Shown here in pieces: positions 1 through 8,162 of a DNA stretch of 51,783 bases. The notes beneath the pieces were generated by a model. The model ran no database searches. It had not been told where the DNA came from and saw only the letters and a list, made by a program, of their open reading frames with translations. Source of the stretch: an uncultured Oceanobacter sp. (GTDB taxonomy: Bacteria > Pseudomonadota > Gammaproteobacteria > Pseudomonadales > Oceanobacteraceae); the NCBI GenBank assembly GCA_913061185.1, contig CAJXTI010000021.1:1-51783 (forward strand), written 5' to 3'. Positions within the stretch are counted from its first letter, which is position 1. Each line of letters starts with the position of its first letter. Both the position numbers and the translations under genes were made by a program.

Positions 1-47
1 CTACACTATCCTCTTCGTCGGCAGCGTCAGATGTGTATAAGAGACAG
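1..47. other. Illumina Nextera i5-side adapter (artificial sequence)
   Basis: Bases 1-6 match the end of the P5 flow-cell oligo, bases 7-14 (TATCCTCT) match Nextera i5 index S503, and bases 15-47 match the Nextera read-1 transposon adapter ending in AGATGTGTATAAGAGACAG. This is library sequence left on the contig, not genome. It should be trimmed; genomic sequence begins at base 48. Confidence 0.97.
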
Positions 48-871
48 TTACCAAACAGCGTATTCACCACCACATAGGTAATAGCCGTCACCAATGCAGA
101 ACCGGGCCCCAGCTGAATCAAGGCAATCAGCACCGCCGGAACCGCCGCAATAATAGAGCCGATATTGGGAATATAATTCAGCAAGAAGGCGACCAACGCC
201 CATACCGGCGCATAATCCACACCAATGACCCACAGCACCAGACCAATACTGACGCCAGTTCCCAGACTCATCAGAGTCTTGATTGCCAGGTAGCGCTGTA
301 CCAGATCACTGAAGCGCTCAAAATGGGCAAACGCGCTGGTTTGCTCACCAAAAGCACGCTTCAGTTTTTCCGGCATACCCGATGCTTCCAGCAAGATAAA
401 CACCACGGTAAATAAAATCAGAAAGGCATTGGTCAAGACACCGCCAAGACCATTAAACACACTGGCGACCATACTCATGACAACGCCAGGATCCACGTAT
501 TCACGTAGCAGGTTGGCAGGCACCTCAACGCCCTGAGCATTCAGCCAGGTCACAACCCCTTGCATCAGATTTTGCAATTTTGTTTCGTACAGCGGTATGT
601 CCTGATAAAACGCGTTCACCGTGCCACCAAGAAACAGCGTCAACCCGGAACCAATAATCAGAAACCCCAGCATCATCATCAAGACCGCCAGCACATCCGG
701 GATACCACGGCGCGAGAGCCAATGCATGATCGGCGCACTGAGCACCGCAATAAAAACGGCCAGCAGAAAGGGCACCATCATATCGGCAGCGCTGCGGACA
801 CCGGCGATAACAATAATGGCCGCCGCCAGTGTCACTAACAAATTGCTGGTCACATGGCTATTGGTCGACAT
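48..871 (-). CDS. AI-2E family transporter (PerM/TqsA-like), 3' end cut by contig edge
   Basis: Polytopic inner-membrane protein of the AI-2E exporter / PerM family, whose members export autoinducer-2 or small solutes or act as ion antiporters; the substrate here cannot be told. The ATG at 871 is preceded by a GGAAGGA ribosome site. The frame stays open for 274 codons until the adapter at base 47, so the last part (family length is about 350 residues) is missing. Visible features are an N-terminal hydrophobic pair around residues 10-45 (AADMMVPFLLAVF), a long hydrophilic segment at about 90-145, and a C-terminal membrane block containing the family-typical FLLNYIPNIGSIIAAVPAVL. It diverges from the tRNA-Leu gene. 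Family assignment is secure, function is not. Confidence 0.88.
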
Positions 872-966
872 AAATCCTTCCCTGAACGTCTATGGAGGCT
901 AAATACCGCCAACTTACACCAGCCAGCGCCAGGACGCATCCATCCTGATACGGCTGTGCGACGGGC

Positions 967-995
967 TTGGCAACCACTTGAGATTTCTGTATTAT
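967..995 (+). promoter_or_regulatory. sigma-70 type promoter of tRNA-Leu
   Basis: TTGGCA (967-972), a 17-base spacer and TATTAT (990-995) form a near-consensus promoter. The expected start at about 1002 lies just before the mature tRNA 5' end at 1009, as is usual for short-leader tRNA transcripts. Found by eye. Confidence 0.6.
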
Positions 996-1008
996 CTGCG
1001 GCTGTTTT

Positions 1009-1093
1009 GCGGAAGTGGCGAAATTGGTAGACGCACTGGATTTAGGTTCCAGCGCCGCAAGGTGTGAGAGTTCGAGTCTCTCCTTCCGCACCA
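1009..1093 (+). tRNA. tRNA-Leu (anticodon UAG, reads CUA)
   Basis: An 85-nt cloverleaf. The acceptor strands GCGGAAG and CTTCCGC pair fully, the anticodon stem is CTGGA/TCCAG with loop TTTAGGT (anticodon TAG at 1043-1045), there is a long class II variable arm, the T arm contains GTTCGAGTC, and the CCA end is encoded. The 85-nt length with the long variable arm fits leucine tRNA. No integrase or duplicated 3' end is visible nearby, so there is no sign that it has served as an integration site. Confidence 0.96.
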
Positions 1094-1227
1094 TCTTGTT
1101 TCAGATCTCCAGACCCTGATATTTTTCCCACTTTTTTGGAAGTGTGGAAAATCAGCGCTTCAAGCGCTCTTGTTACTGTCATTGGTTACTGCCATTGGTT
1201 ACGGTCTTGGATTCACGACTTCGGTCG

Positions 1228-1617
1228 TCACTGAGAACACCAGTTCAAGCACCGCTCTCTTGCCTTCCTGAAGCCTGCCGATACACGCATTGCCAGACAG
1301 GCCACCTTACGACCATCGGGAGAGACTTGCATGATGGCAATCTTGCCACCTGCCTTCATATCACCAGACAGCCCGGGTAAAAGAACCATCTTCGACATTT
1401 ACTCGATATATTTCCTGCTGATCGCCGTCACTGCTTTCCAGGCGAACGAGCAGGTCATCACCGAATATTCCGCCATCCTGAAAAGTTTCACATCATTGGA
1501 GCCTGACTCACTGCCAGAGCCATTAGTGGCAGGAATATCGCTTCCCTCACCACTCCTACTACCGCCACCGCAAACACTGATGCTGGCCAACAGCAGCAGT
1601 CCTATACATTATTTCAT
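1228..1617 (-). pseudogene. decayed lipoprotein gene, possibly TolB/WD40-like
   Basis: On the minus strand a start ATG (1617-1615) is followed by a lysine codon and then TAA (1611-1609). Directly after that stop the same frame reads CIGLLLLASISVCGGGS, a classic lipoprotein signal with a Cys-Gly-Gly-Gly start. The frame ends at 1399. A second frame, ending with TGA at 1361, carries protein-like sequence (GDDLLVRLESSDGDQQ, then a VNVEDGSF stretch). A third frame, ending at 1228, carries KIAIMQVSPDGRKVA, which resembles a beta-propeller SPDG motif. Together they read as one lipoprotein of about 130 residues broken by one nonsense mutation and two frameshifts. It lies in the 670-base gap between the tRNA and the YiaD-like gene, where nothing else gene-like was seen. 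It could instead be chance coding potential. Confidence 0.5.
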
Positions 1618-1685
1618 GGATGATTGAGTGAAAACCGGCCTCGTCTCATTTCCTTATTAGTTCCCAAACAGCCCCTGGAACATAA

Positions 1686-1714
1686 AAAAAGCCGCCTGAA
1701 TCAGGCGGCTTTTT
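1686..1714 (-). terminator. intrinsic terminator of the YiaD-like gene
   Basis: Perfect 8-bp GC-rich stem (GCCGCCTG / CAGGCGGC) with a 3-base loop, flanked by an A run on one side and a T run on the other, so it can act in both directions. It lies about 50 bases past the stop codon of the lipoprotein gene at 1763-2428. Confidence 0.85.
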
Positions 1715-1762
1715 GGTACGTCACAGCCAGTCACGGCAGTCATCACATACCGCCAGATACCA

Positions 1763-2428
1763 CTATTTTGTGATTGGCAGTAGTGTGATCTCGACACGAC
1801 GGTTCAACTCTTTGCCTGCCGCCGTGCTGTTTGTCGCAACCGGCTGACTCTCGCCAAAGCCGACTGCATCCAGACGCACGGAGTTAATCCCCTGAGATTG
1901 CAGGTAATTGGAGACCGACCTGGCACGCTGTTCCGATAAGGCCTGATTAAAGCCTTCGGAGCCATCACTGTCAGTATGGCCAGACACCACAACCAACGTT
2001 GAATCATATTCTTTCAGCACCACCACCACAGAATTCAGCACATCGTAAAAGTCGGATGCTATCGCCGCACGGCCAGAGGAGAAAGTGATATTGCCCGGCA
2101 TAATCAGGTTAATGTTGTCGCCAACCCGCTCAACACTGACACCCGACCCCCGCAATTGCTTACGCAATTTCGCTTCTTGAGCATCCATGTAATACCCGAT
2201 ACTGCCACCGACCAGACCGCCACCAGCAGCAGCAGCCAGAATACGGCGATTACGGGTGCCGCTTTTTTCATCTTTGTTGGTCGCGTATGCAACCACAGCG
2301 CCAACACTGGCACCAATACCCGCTCCTATCGCGGTTTTGGATGTTTTTTCTTCGCCAGTGTAGGCATCGAACGTGGTACAACCGCTGGTCAACATCATTA
2401 TTGAAACAACTGCAGCAATCCTTTTCAT
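1763..2428 (-). CDS. yiaD: OmpA-family lipoprotein, YiaD-like
   Basis: Outer-membrane lipoprotein that binds peptidoglycan through an OmpA C-terminal domain. The start at 2428 is chosen because it gives a lipoprotein signal (lipobox LTSGC, Cys17) and follows an AGGAGCT ribosome site; an in-frame upstream start would bury that signal. After the Cys comes a glycine-zipper segment (about residues 33-80, repeated GxGxxxG and GGGLVGGSIG), then the OmpA domain at about 110-221 with GHTDSDG, LSEQRA, GFGES and NRRVEITL, including the Asp and Arg that hold diaminopimelate in this family. At 221 residues it is close to E. coli YiaD in length and order. It is monocistronic, with its own terminator at 1686-1714. 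Confidence 0.93.
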   Translation of the reverse strand: MKRIAAVVSIMMLTSGCTTFDAYTGEEKTSKTAIGAGIGASVGAVVAYATNKDEKSGTRNRRILAAAAGGGLVGGSIGYYMDAQEAKLRKQLRGSGVSVERVGDNINLIMPGNITFSSGRAAIASDFYDVLNSVVVVLKEYDSTLVVVSGHTDSDGSEGFNQALSEQRARSVSNYLQSQGINSVRLDAVGFGESQPVATNSTAAGKELNRRVEITLLPITK

Positions 2429-2655
2429 ACTAGCTCTAGCTCCTGAAAACATTAACATTAAAAAACCAAAACAAGCCGCCATAGTACGGCTTTGTGCTGC
2501 TTTTTATCACATTTTCAGCAGGCACTTCGGTAAGCAATACGCCGTTCGCCTGGCAAGGCCATCCTCCGGGCTGAGTCATCAACGCCAGACGGCGGATGCT
2601 CGCCACAGGGCTTACTGGATTATTGTGATTTCAGGATACCAATCAGCGGCTGTAC

Positions 2656-3423
2656 TCAGGCAAACACGGCGATCGACTCGGCGCATTCACGCAGCATCAG
2701 CACCCGCTCGAAGAGGGCATTGGCATCTTCAAAACGGGGGGTTGGGCCAACAATCCCCAGCGCCCCGACCAGAACCTGACCCGAACGCATCACAGGTACT
2801 GCCAACGATGTGACGCCCCGTTCAAATTCATTGCTCACCAGCGCATAACCGTTCATGCGGGTCTTTTTCAGATCGGCACGCAGGTCATCGATACGGGTTC
2901 TGGTGGCTTCCGTATAGGCCGTACGCGGAGCCTGCTGCAACAGCTGATCTTGTATGTCGACGGGCGAAAATGCCACCAGCACACGACCAATACCGGTAGC
3001 GTGTAATGGCAGCCGATAGCCGACGGTAAAGCCTTGGGTAATCATGCCCGGATCCCCCGGAGAATGGGCAACATAGATGGCTTCAACCCCGTCCAGCATG
3101 GCGAATGAAATGCTGTCGCCCAGCGTCTGCGAGTACGACCGTAAAATCGGCGTGACATGCTTGCCAATGTCCCGGCCTTGCAGGAATTCTCCAGCCAATC
3201 CCAGAATTTTGGGCGTCAACTTGTACACCCGGTTACTGCACTCCAGATAACCCAGATACTGCAGTGTCAGTACCAGCCTGCGCGCCACCGTTCGGTTGAG
3301 CCCGGTCTTGGTCGCAATGTCGGGAATGGTCATTGCGCGATCGCGGCCATTAAACGCAGCCAGGACTTCCAGACCTTTCACAAAGGTCATCGAGATGTCT
3401 TTTTCATTGTAGTTTTCAAACAT
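2656..3423 (-). CDS. IclR-family transcriptional regulator
   Basis: A 255-residue IclR-type regulator. The N-terminal winged helix-turn-helix is at about residues 10-70 (MTIPDIATKTGLNRTVARRL), and the ligand-binding domain covers about 85-250, ending with the usual GALGIVGPTPRF-type strand. Its closest style is the PcaR/PobR group that senses aromatic acids. A GGTGA ribosome site precedes the ATG at 3423. It is divergent from the TRAP/Rieske operon starting at 3617, which it very probably controls together with itself; the shared intergenic region holds a perfect 17-bp inverted repeat. Whether it activates or represses, and its effector, cannot be told from sequence. Confidence 0.93.
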   Translation of the reverse strand: MFENYNEKDISMTFVKGLEVLAAFNGRDRAMTIPDIATKTGLNRTVARRLVLTLQYLGYLECSNRVYKLTPKILGLAGEFLQGRDIGKHVTPILRSYSQTLGDSISFAMLDGVEAIYVAHSPGDPGMITQGFTVGYRLPLHATGIGRVLVAFSPVDIQDQLLQQAPRTAYTEATRTRIDDLRADLKKTRMNGYALVSNEFERGVTSLAVPVMRSGQVLVGALGIVGPTPRFEDANALFERVLMLRECAESIAVFA

Positions 3424-3519
3424 ATTGAGTCACCTGCCCCAGGCTATCCCTCTCTCACGCTGCTGGCTTCCGAGCGCATCTGCTTTGTTTTCTTTGTAAT
3501 TCGATCATTTGGAAAGAAT

Positions 3520-3599
3520 TTGACTTGGCTCAAGACCAAGACCTATAAGATTTGATCGATATTCAAACATAGGTTCGATTATCGATCAAATCTTATAAG
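3520..3599. promoter_or_regulatory. divergent promoter with a perfect 17-bp inverted-repeat operator
   Basis: Arms 3544-3560 (TATAAGATTTGATCGAT) and 3581-3597 are exact reverse complements separated by 20 bases. The left arm begins with TATAAG, which with TTGACT at 3520-3525 (18-base spacer) makes a promoter pointing to the TRAP operon. The right arm holds the same hexamer on the minus strand (3592-3597) pointing to the iclR gene, with a weak TTCATC in the -35 position. A regulator bound to the arms would cover both -10 boxes. IclR is the obvious candidate, but binding is inferred. Confidence 0.72.
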
Positions 3600-3616
3600 C
3601 CGCCGTGGAGCCATTG

Positions 3617-4651
3617 ATGAAAGCCGTGAAAAGAAATCTGTCGAGATTTGCCCTGTCCAGCCTGCTGGTGATCAGTTCCGCCTCAACCTTGGCTGCCGAA
3701 GCCAATCTGCGTTTTGCCCATTTCATGCCGAAAAACAGCTGGCAAAGCGAACGCATGTTCGATTCCTGGAAAAAAGCCGTCGAAGAACAATCCGCTGGCC
3801 GTATTCAGGTCACGGTATTCCCGGCACAAACGCTCGGCAAGGCCCCTGCCGGATATGACAACGCCAAAAATGGCATTGCCGATATTGCCTGGACAGTTCA
3901 GGGCTATACCGCTGGTCGCTTCCCGCTCAGCCAGATTATGGAATTGCCGGGCCTGTTCAAAACCGGGGCGGTTGGTTCCTGTGCTTTCCAAAAACTGTAT
4001 GACAGTGGCGTACTCGACAAGGAATACGAAGAAACCAAGGTGTTGTACGTCCACACCCACAGCCCCGGCCACCTGCACACCAAAGATCAGGTTGTGACCT
4101 CACTGGAGGATCTGAAGGGCCTGAAAATTCGCCGCCCAACCGATCTGATTGGCGAGCTGATTTCCGAGCTGGGTGCCGAGCCGGTCGGTATGCCGGCACC
4201 CTCGATTTATCAGAGCATGCAGCGTGGTGTAATCGACGGCTACATGTTGCCCTGGTCTGCGGTCAACAGCTTTCGGGCGTATGAAGTTTCCAAGCAACAC
4301 CTCGACTTCGGTTTCTACTCTCTGGCCTTTGTCACCACCATGAACAAGCGCGCTTACGACAAACTGCCCGCCGACCTGAAGAAAGTGATCGACGACAATT
4401 CCGGCATGGACTGGGCAGTTAACGCCGGTCAGGGTTATGACGATGCAGATATTGTTGGTCTCGCCAAGATCAAGGAAGAAGGCGGCACTATTAACGAACT
4501 CTCTGCCGAAGAACGCGCCCAGTGGCAAACCATTGCCGATGGCGTCACGAAGAAGTACATCGCCAAGCTGGACAGTGAAGGCCTGCCCGGTACGACGACC
4601 TACCGTAGTGTGAAAGGCTATGTCAGCGAGTGTGAAACCGAGCTGAATTAA
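3617..4651 (+). CDS. dctP: TRAP transporter periplasmic solute-binding protein, DctP type
   Basis: Captures an organic acid in the periplasm and delivers it to the DctQM membrane pair encoded directly downstream. The ATG at 3617 is chosen over an in-frame GTG at 3605 because GGAG (3607-3610) sits correctly before it. It has 344 residues with a signal peptide ending at about SASTLAAEA. The DctP core is clear: LRFAHFMPKNSW at the mature N-terminus, LKGLKIRRPTDL (the conserved Arg that contacts the ligand carboxylate in this family), then MPAPSIYQSMQRGVIDGYM. It is the first gene of the operon, after the operator at 3544-3597. The ligand is unknown; the catabolic genes behind it suggest an aromatic or amine-bearing acid. 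Confidence 0.93.
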   Translation: MKAVKRNLSRFALSSLLVISSASTLAAEANLRFAHFMPKNSWQSERMFDSWKKAVEEQSAGRIQVTVFPAQTLGKAPAGYDNAKNGIADIAWTVQGYTAGRFPLSQIMELPGLFKTGAVGSCAFQKLYDSGVLDKEYEETKVLYVHTHSPGHLHTKDQVVTSLEDLKGLKIRRPTDLIGELISELGAEPVGMPAPSIYQSMQRGVIDGYMLPWSAVNSFRAYEVSKQHLDFGFYSLAFVTTMNKRAYDKLPADLKKVIDDNSGMDWAVNAGQGYDDADIVGLAKIKEEGGTINELSAEERAQWQTIADGVTKKYIAKLDSEGLPGTTTYRSVKGYVSECETELN

Positions 4652-4675
4652 AGCCGTTGAGCAGGGAGAAATAAC

Positions 4676-5164
4676 GTGGAAGCAGTGATCCGATTTTTCG
4701 ACAAAGTGGCCTTCGTCGCCCTGGTGTGCATGCTGTTTGTGGTAGTTGCCAGTGTCCTTGGACGGCTGGTGTTCGATCTCAGTGGTGGTGAACTGCAATG
4801 GGTCATACCCGGCTCGGTCGAGCTGGCCAGTTACTCCCTGCTCATGATGGTATTTGCCTCGCTGCCACGTGCAGCGACTCACGGACTGGTGAGCGTCGAG
4901 CTGTTGATCGACAAATTTCCCGACTGCGTCAAACGCGGACTCGAGCGTGTCTGGCACCTGCTACTGGCGGCTTTCGCCGCCGTTGTTGGCTGGCTGTTTT
5001 TCGGCACCATGGAGGAAATGATCGATCGCGGCGATCGCTCCCAGGATTTGGGCATTCCGCTGTACCTGTTTTATGGCGCCCTGGCGGTATGTTGCGGTGC
5101 CATTGTGCTTACCGGACTCTGGCTCGCGCTGCGCCCGCAACGCCCTGTTTCCCATCACGACTAA
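4676..5164 (+). CDS. dctQ: TRAP transporter small permease, DctQ type
   Basis: A 162-residue inner-membrane protein with four hydrophobic segments (about residues 10-35, 50-70, 88-108 and 130-150), the usual DctQ topology. It partners the large permease DctM. The start is GTG at 4676, placed after AGGGAGA; no ATG gives the full first membrane helix. The motif SVELASYSLLMMVFASLPRA lies in the conserved second-helix region. It sits 24 bases after dctP and 15 bases before dctM, so the three are co-transcribed. Confidence 0.9.
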   Translation: MEAVIRFFDKVAFVALVCMLFVVVASVLGRLVFDLSGGELQWVIPGSVELASYSLLMMVFASLPRAATHGLVSVELLIDKFPDCVKRGLERVWHLLLAAFAAVVGWLFFGTMEEMIDRGDRSQDLGIPLYLFYGALAVCCGAIVLTGLWLALRPQRPVSHHD

Positions 5165-5179
5165 CCGGAAGGTAATACG

Positions 5180-6478
5180 ATGGATCCTCTTGTAATTGGT
5201 CTGGGTGGCATGGTGGTCATTCTGCTATTGCTGGCATTGGGCTGCCCGGTCGGGCTGGCGATGATTCTGGTCGGGGCGTCAGGGTTCGCACTGATTGTCG
5301 GGGTTGAACCCGCTTTAAACGTGCTGGAAACGGCCGCGTTTGAAACCGCGTCTAACTACTCGTTTACTCTTATCCCCTTGTTCCTGCTGATGGGCAGCCT
5401 GGCCGCCCGTGCCGGGTTTTCCAAAGATCTGTTTGAGTCCGCCCGCTATTTCACCAAAGGCTGGAACGGCAGCCTGGCCTTGGCGGCCGTCAGTGGCAGT
5501 GCGGCGTTCTCGGCCATTTCCGGTTCATCGCTGGCGACCGCCTCGACCATGACTCGGGTGGCCTACCCGGAAATGATGAAACAGGGTTATCACCCACGCC
5601 TGGCGGCCGGATCGCTGGCCGCCGGAGGCACGCTGGGCATCATGATTCCACCTTCGGTCGCGCTATTGTTGTATGCACTGATTACCGAGCAGTCGGTCGG
5701 TGACATGTTTCTGGCCGGATTTCTGCCCGGCTTGTTGGCCTACGCCCTGTATCTGGCCACCGTGGTGATCATGGTACGCAAGTGGCAGCCCACCGGCGAT
5801 CAAGCACCGGATGAAAACAGCTCGTTACGTAAAGCCTTGATCCAGTTTGCGCCGGTAGGATTGTTATTTGGCCTGGTGATGGGCGGTTTGTATGGCGGCT
5901 TGTTTTCGCCCACCGAAGCCGGTGGTGTTGGTGCCGGACTCGCATTGGTGTTCGCCCTGTTTCGCGGCTTGGGCTGGGAAGATTTCCGCGAGGCCGTCAT
6001 TGAAGCGGTGGCCGTGACCTCCACTATTTTTGTGATTCTGATTGGTGCGGAGGTGTTTGGTTTTCTGTTGTCGGTCAGCCAGGTGTCGTTCGCCATGGTC
6101 GATATGATTGACGCCTACCAGCTGTCGCCCTGGATGGTGATGGCACTGATTGTCGGTTTCTACATTGTCATGGGCTGCTTCCTCGAAAGCCTGGCCATGA
6201 TCCTGCTGACCGTCCCCATTTTCTACCCGGTGATTGTTGCCAGCGGCTTCGACCCGATCTGGTTCGGCATTATTGCCGTCGTCACGGTAGAAACCGGTCT
6301 GATTTCTCCACCCGTGGGCATGAACCTGTTTGTGGTACAGGGGGCGACCAAAAACCTCCATATCAACGATGTCATGGTCGGGGTCATTCCCTTCGTCCTG
6401 GCCGATTTTGTGCGGCTGGCCATTTTGATGGCTTTTCCCGCTATTTCACTTTTTTTACCCGAGCTGCTGGGCAACTGA
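5180..6478 (+). CDS. dctM: TRAP transporter large permease, DctM type
   Basis: A 432-residue membrane protein of the DctM family, the sodium-coupled transport channel of the TRAP system. It has about 12 hydrophobic segments. Family signatures are visible: GSAAFSAISGSSLATASTM near residue 110, GTLGIMIPPSVALLLYA near 155, PTEAGGVGAG near 240, and VETGLISPPVGMNLFVVQG near 375. Length is normal. It lies third in the operon, 27 bases before the ferredoxin gene. Confidence 0.95.
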   Translation: MDPLVIGLGGMVVILLLLALGCPVGLAMILVGASGFALIVGVEPALNVLETAAFETASNYSFTLIPLFLLMGSLAARAGFSKDLFESARYFTKGWNGSLALAAVSGSAAFSAISGSSLATASTMTRVAYPEMMKQGYHPRLAAGSLAAGGTLGIMIPPSVALLLYALITEQSVGDMFLAGFLPGLLAYALYLATVVIMVRKWQPTGDQAPDENSSLRKALIQFAPVGLLFGLVMGGLYGGLFSPTEAGGVGAGLALVFALFRGLGWEDFREAVIEAVAVTSTIFVILIGAEVFGFLLSVSQVSFAMVDMIDAYQLSPWMVMALIVGFYIVMGCFLESLAMILLTVPIFYPVIVASGFDPIWFGIIAVVTVETGLISPPVGMNLFVVQGATKNLHINDVMVGVIPFVLADFVRLAILMAFPAISLFLPELLGN

Positions 6479-6505
6479 CACGCCGTTTTCACAGGGGATA
6501 ACACT

Positions 6506-6841
6506 ATGAGCAACACAACGATCAACATCGGTTTCAAACTCCCGGACGGCAACATCCAGCACATTGACGCGCCCCTGGGCCAGAGCATCATGCAGGCCGC
6601 TATTGTTAACAATATTGACGGTATCGAAGCGGAGTGTGGCGGCAGCTGTATGTGTGCCACCTGTCACCTGTATGTACCCGACAGCCTGCTGAACAGCCTG
6701 ATCCCAGCCAACGATGAAGAAGCGGAAATGCTGGAAGAAACCGCCGCCGAGCGGCGGCCAAGCAGCCGCCTGGGCTGCCAACTGCTGGTCACCGACGCCA
6801 TGGCGGGGCATATCTTCGAACTGCCGGAATGCCAGTCATGA
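6506..6841 (+). CDS. [2Fe-2S] ferredoxin, adrenodoxin/putidaredoxin type
   Basis: A small soluble electron carrier of 111 residues. The cluster ligands fit the adrenodoxin spacing: Cys44, Cys50 and Cys53 (C-x5-C-x2-C, in AECGGSCMCATC) and Cys91 (RLGCQL). Cys48 is an extra cysteine inside the loop. Ferredoxins of this type serve P450s, some Rieske oxygenases and Fe-S assembly; its place between a TRAP transporter and a ferredoxin reductase/Rieske pair says it feeds the Rieske oxygenase. A GGGGA ribosome site precedes the ATG. Its stop overlaps the start of the reductase gene (ATGA), implying translational coupling. Confidence 0.92.
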   Translation: MSNTTINIGFKLPDGNIQHIDAPLGQSIMQAAIVNNIDGIEAECGGSCMCATCHLYVPDSLLNSLIPANDEEAEMLEETAAERRPSSRLGCQLLVTDAMAGHIFELPECQS

Positions 6842-8124
6842 CTTCCGTCTCACGGCCGCCAGCCAACCGACGACAGGCCGCAGAGACAGGCACCGTGATT
6901 ATTGGTGCTTCCCATGCCGGGGTACAGGTCGCGGCCTCATTACGAGACCAGGGCTACCGCTTGCCGATTACCCTGCTGGAAGCCGGAGCACACCTGCCGT
7001 ACCAACGCCCACCACTGTCGAAGACATACCTGAAAGACGGTCTCGACAACAGCCAGCTGGCGTTACGGGGCGCTGCCTTCTATCAACAGAAACACATCAC
7101 TTTGCTGTGTAACCACCGGGTCAGTCAGATTGACCGCGCCAACCAACGCATAACCGCACAGCATGGCAGTCGCCGCGTCACCTTCGACTACGACCGGCTG
7201 GTGATCGCCACCGGTGCGGCAGCCCGCCAACTGCCGCTGGCGTCCGGAGTAACAGGCGTCAGGGTGCTGCGAGACATGGACGATGCCATCGCCCTTAAAG
7301 CCGATTTCGATAACGCTCAAACCGTCGTCATCATCGGCGCCGGATTTATTGGTCTGGAAGTCGCGTCAACGGCCGTCACACTGGGTAAACAGGTGACCGT
7401 TGTCGAACACGGCGGTCGTATTCTGCAACGTCTGTTGCCCCCACAGCTGTCCGCGTTTCTGCTGCAGATTCACCAGCACAACGGCGTCAGCTTTTGCTTC
7501 AACACGGCGGTTGAGGCTCTCGCTCCTGCCGACAGCGGCCAGACCCATCTGCGGCTGAGCAATGGCCAGACACTCAGTGCCGACCTGGTTGTCGTCGGTA
7601 TTGGTGCCACCATCAATGACCAGCTCGCGCAAGCGGCAGGAATCGTCTGTGACAACGGTATTCTGGTCGATCTGAACGGCCAAACCTCAGATCCGGCGGT
7701 GTACGCCTGCGGTGACTGCACCACCACCATTGCCCCAGACCCAGACCCAACAGAGGGCCAGCGTCACCCGCCAAGCCATATCGAATCGATACAAAACGCC
7801 GTAGACCAAGCCAAAACCGTCGCCGCCGTCATTACCGGCCAACCAGCTCCCGTACGTGTCGCACCCTGGTTCTGGTCAGACCAGCAAGGCATCAAGCTGC
7901 AAATGGTCGGCACAGCACTGGATTACGACGACCTGATTGTTCGTGGCGAGCTGGAGACCGGCAAATTCTCGCTGCTGTATTACCAGCACAACCGCTTGTG
8001 CCGGGTGGATTCAGTGAATTCACCCGCCGACCACCTTGCGGCGCGCAAGCTGGTCAGCCAACGCTACCCATTGCCCAAAGATGCCGCCGCCGACACCACG
8101 GTGCGTCTGAAAAGCTTTACCTAA
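6838..8124 (+). CDS. FAD-dependent ferredoxin reductase
   Basis: NAD(P)H:ferredoxin reductase of the putidaredoxin/rhodocoxin reductase family, 428 residues from the ATG at 6838 that overlaps the ferredoxin stop; an in-frame ATG at 6829 would add three residues. FAD-binding motif VIIGASHAGVQVAASL with LPYQRPPLSK is near residues 18-60, the NAD-binding motif VVIIGAGFIGLEVAS near 160, the second FAD contact VYACGDC near 285, and a C-terminal reductase domain follows. It should pass electrons from NAD(P)H to the ferredoxin just upstream and on to the Rieske oxygenase downstream. The pair resembles class I P450 electron-transfer sets, but no P450 gene is in the window. Confidence 0.92.
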   Translation: MTSVSRPPANRRQAAETGTVIIGASHAGVQVAASLRDQGYRLPITLLEAGAHLPYQRPPLSKTYLKDGLDNSQLALRGAAFYQQKHITLLCNHRVSQIDRANQRITAQHGSRRVTFDYDRLVIATGAAARQLPLASGVTGVRVLRDMDDAIALKADFDNAQTVVIIGAGFIGLEVASTAVTLGKQVTVVEHGGRILQRLLPPQLSAFLLQIHQHNGVSFCFNTAVEALAPADSGQTHLRLSNGQTLSADLVVVGIGATINDQLAQAAGIVCDNGILVDLNGQTSDPAVYACGDCTTTIAPDPDPTEGQRHPPSHIESIQNAVDQAKTVAAVITGQPAPVRVAPWFWSDQQGIKLQMVGTALDYDDLIVRGELETGKFSLLYYQHNRLCRVDSVNSPADHLAARKLVSQRYPLPKDAAADTTVRLKSFT

Positions 8125-8162
8125 TTCGCTGATGACTGCCTGACAGCAGGAGATACTTACTA

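Noticed and set aside
1130..1152. Imperfect AT-rich inverted repeat after tRNA-Leu considered as a terminator
   Set aside because: Two mismatches in a weak stem and no proper T tract after it.
1154..1232. Small dyads (AGCGCTT-C-AAGCGCT at 1154-1168 and ACGAC-TTCG-GTCGT near 1216-1229) considered as terminators or recombination sites
   Set aside because: No T run follows and no integron-type partner sequence is present.
1009..1760. Possible integrated element beside tRNA-Leu
   Set aside because: No integrase, no repeated tRNA 3' end and no mobile gene; only a decayed lipoprotein frame is visible.
4100..4957. 285-codon minus-strand open frame over dctP/dctQ
   Set aside because: Antisense to well-supported TRAP genes and without protein-like motifs.
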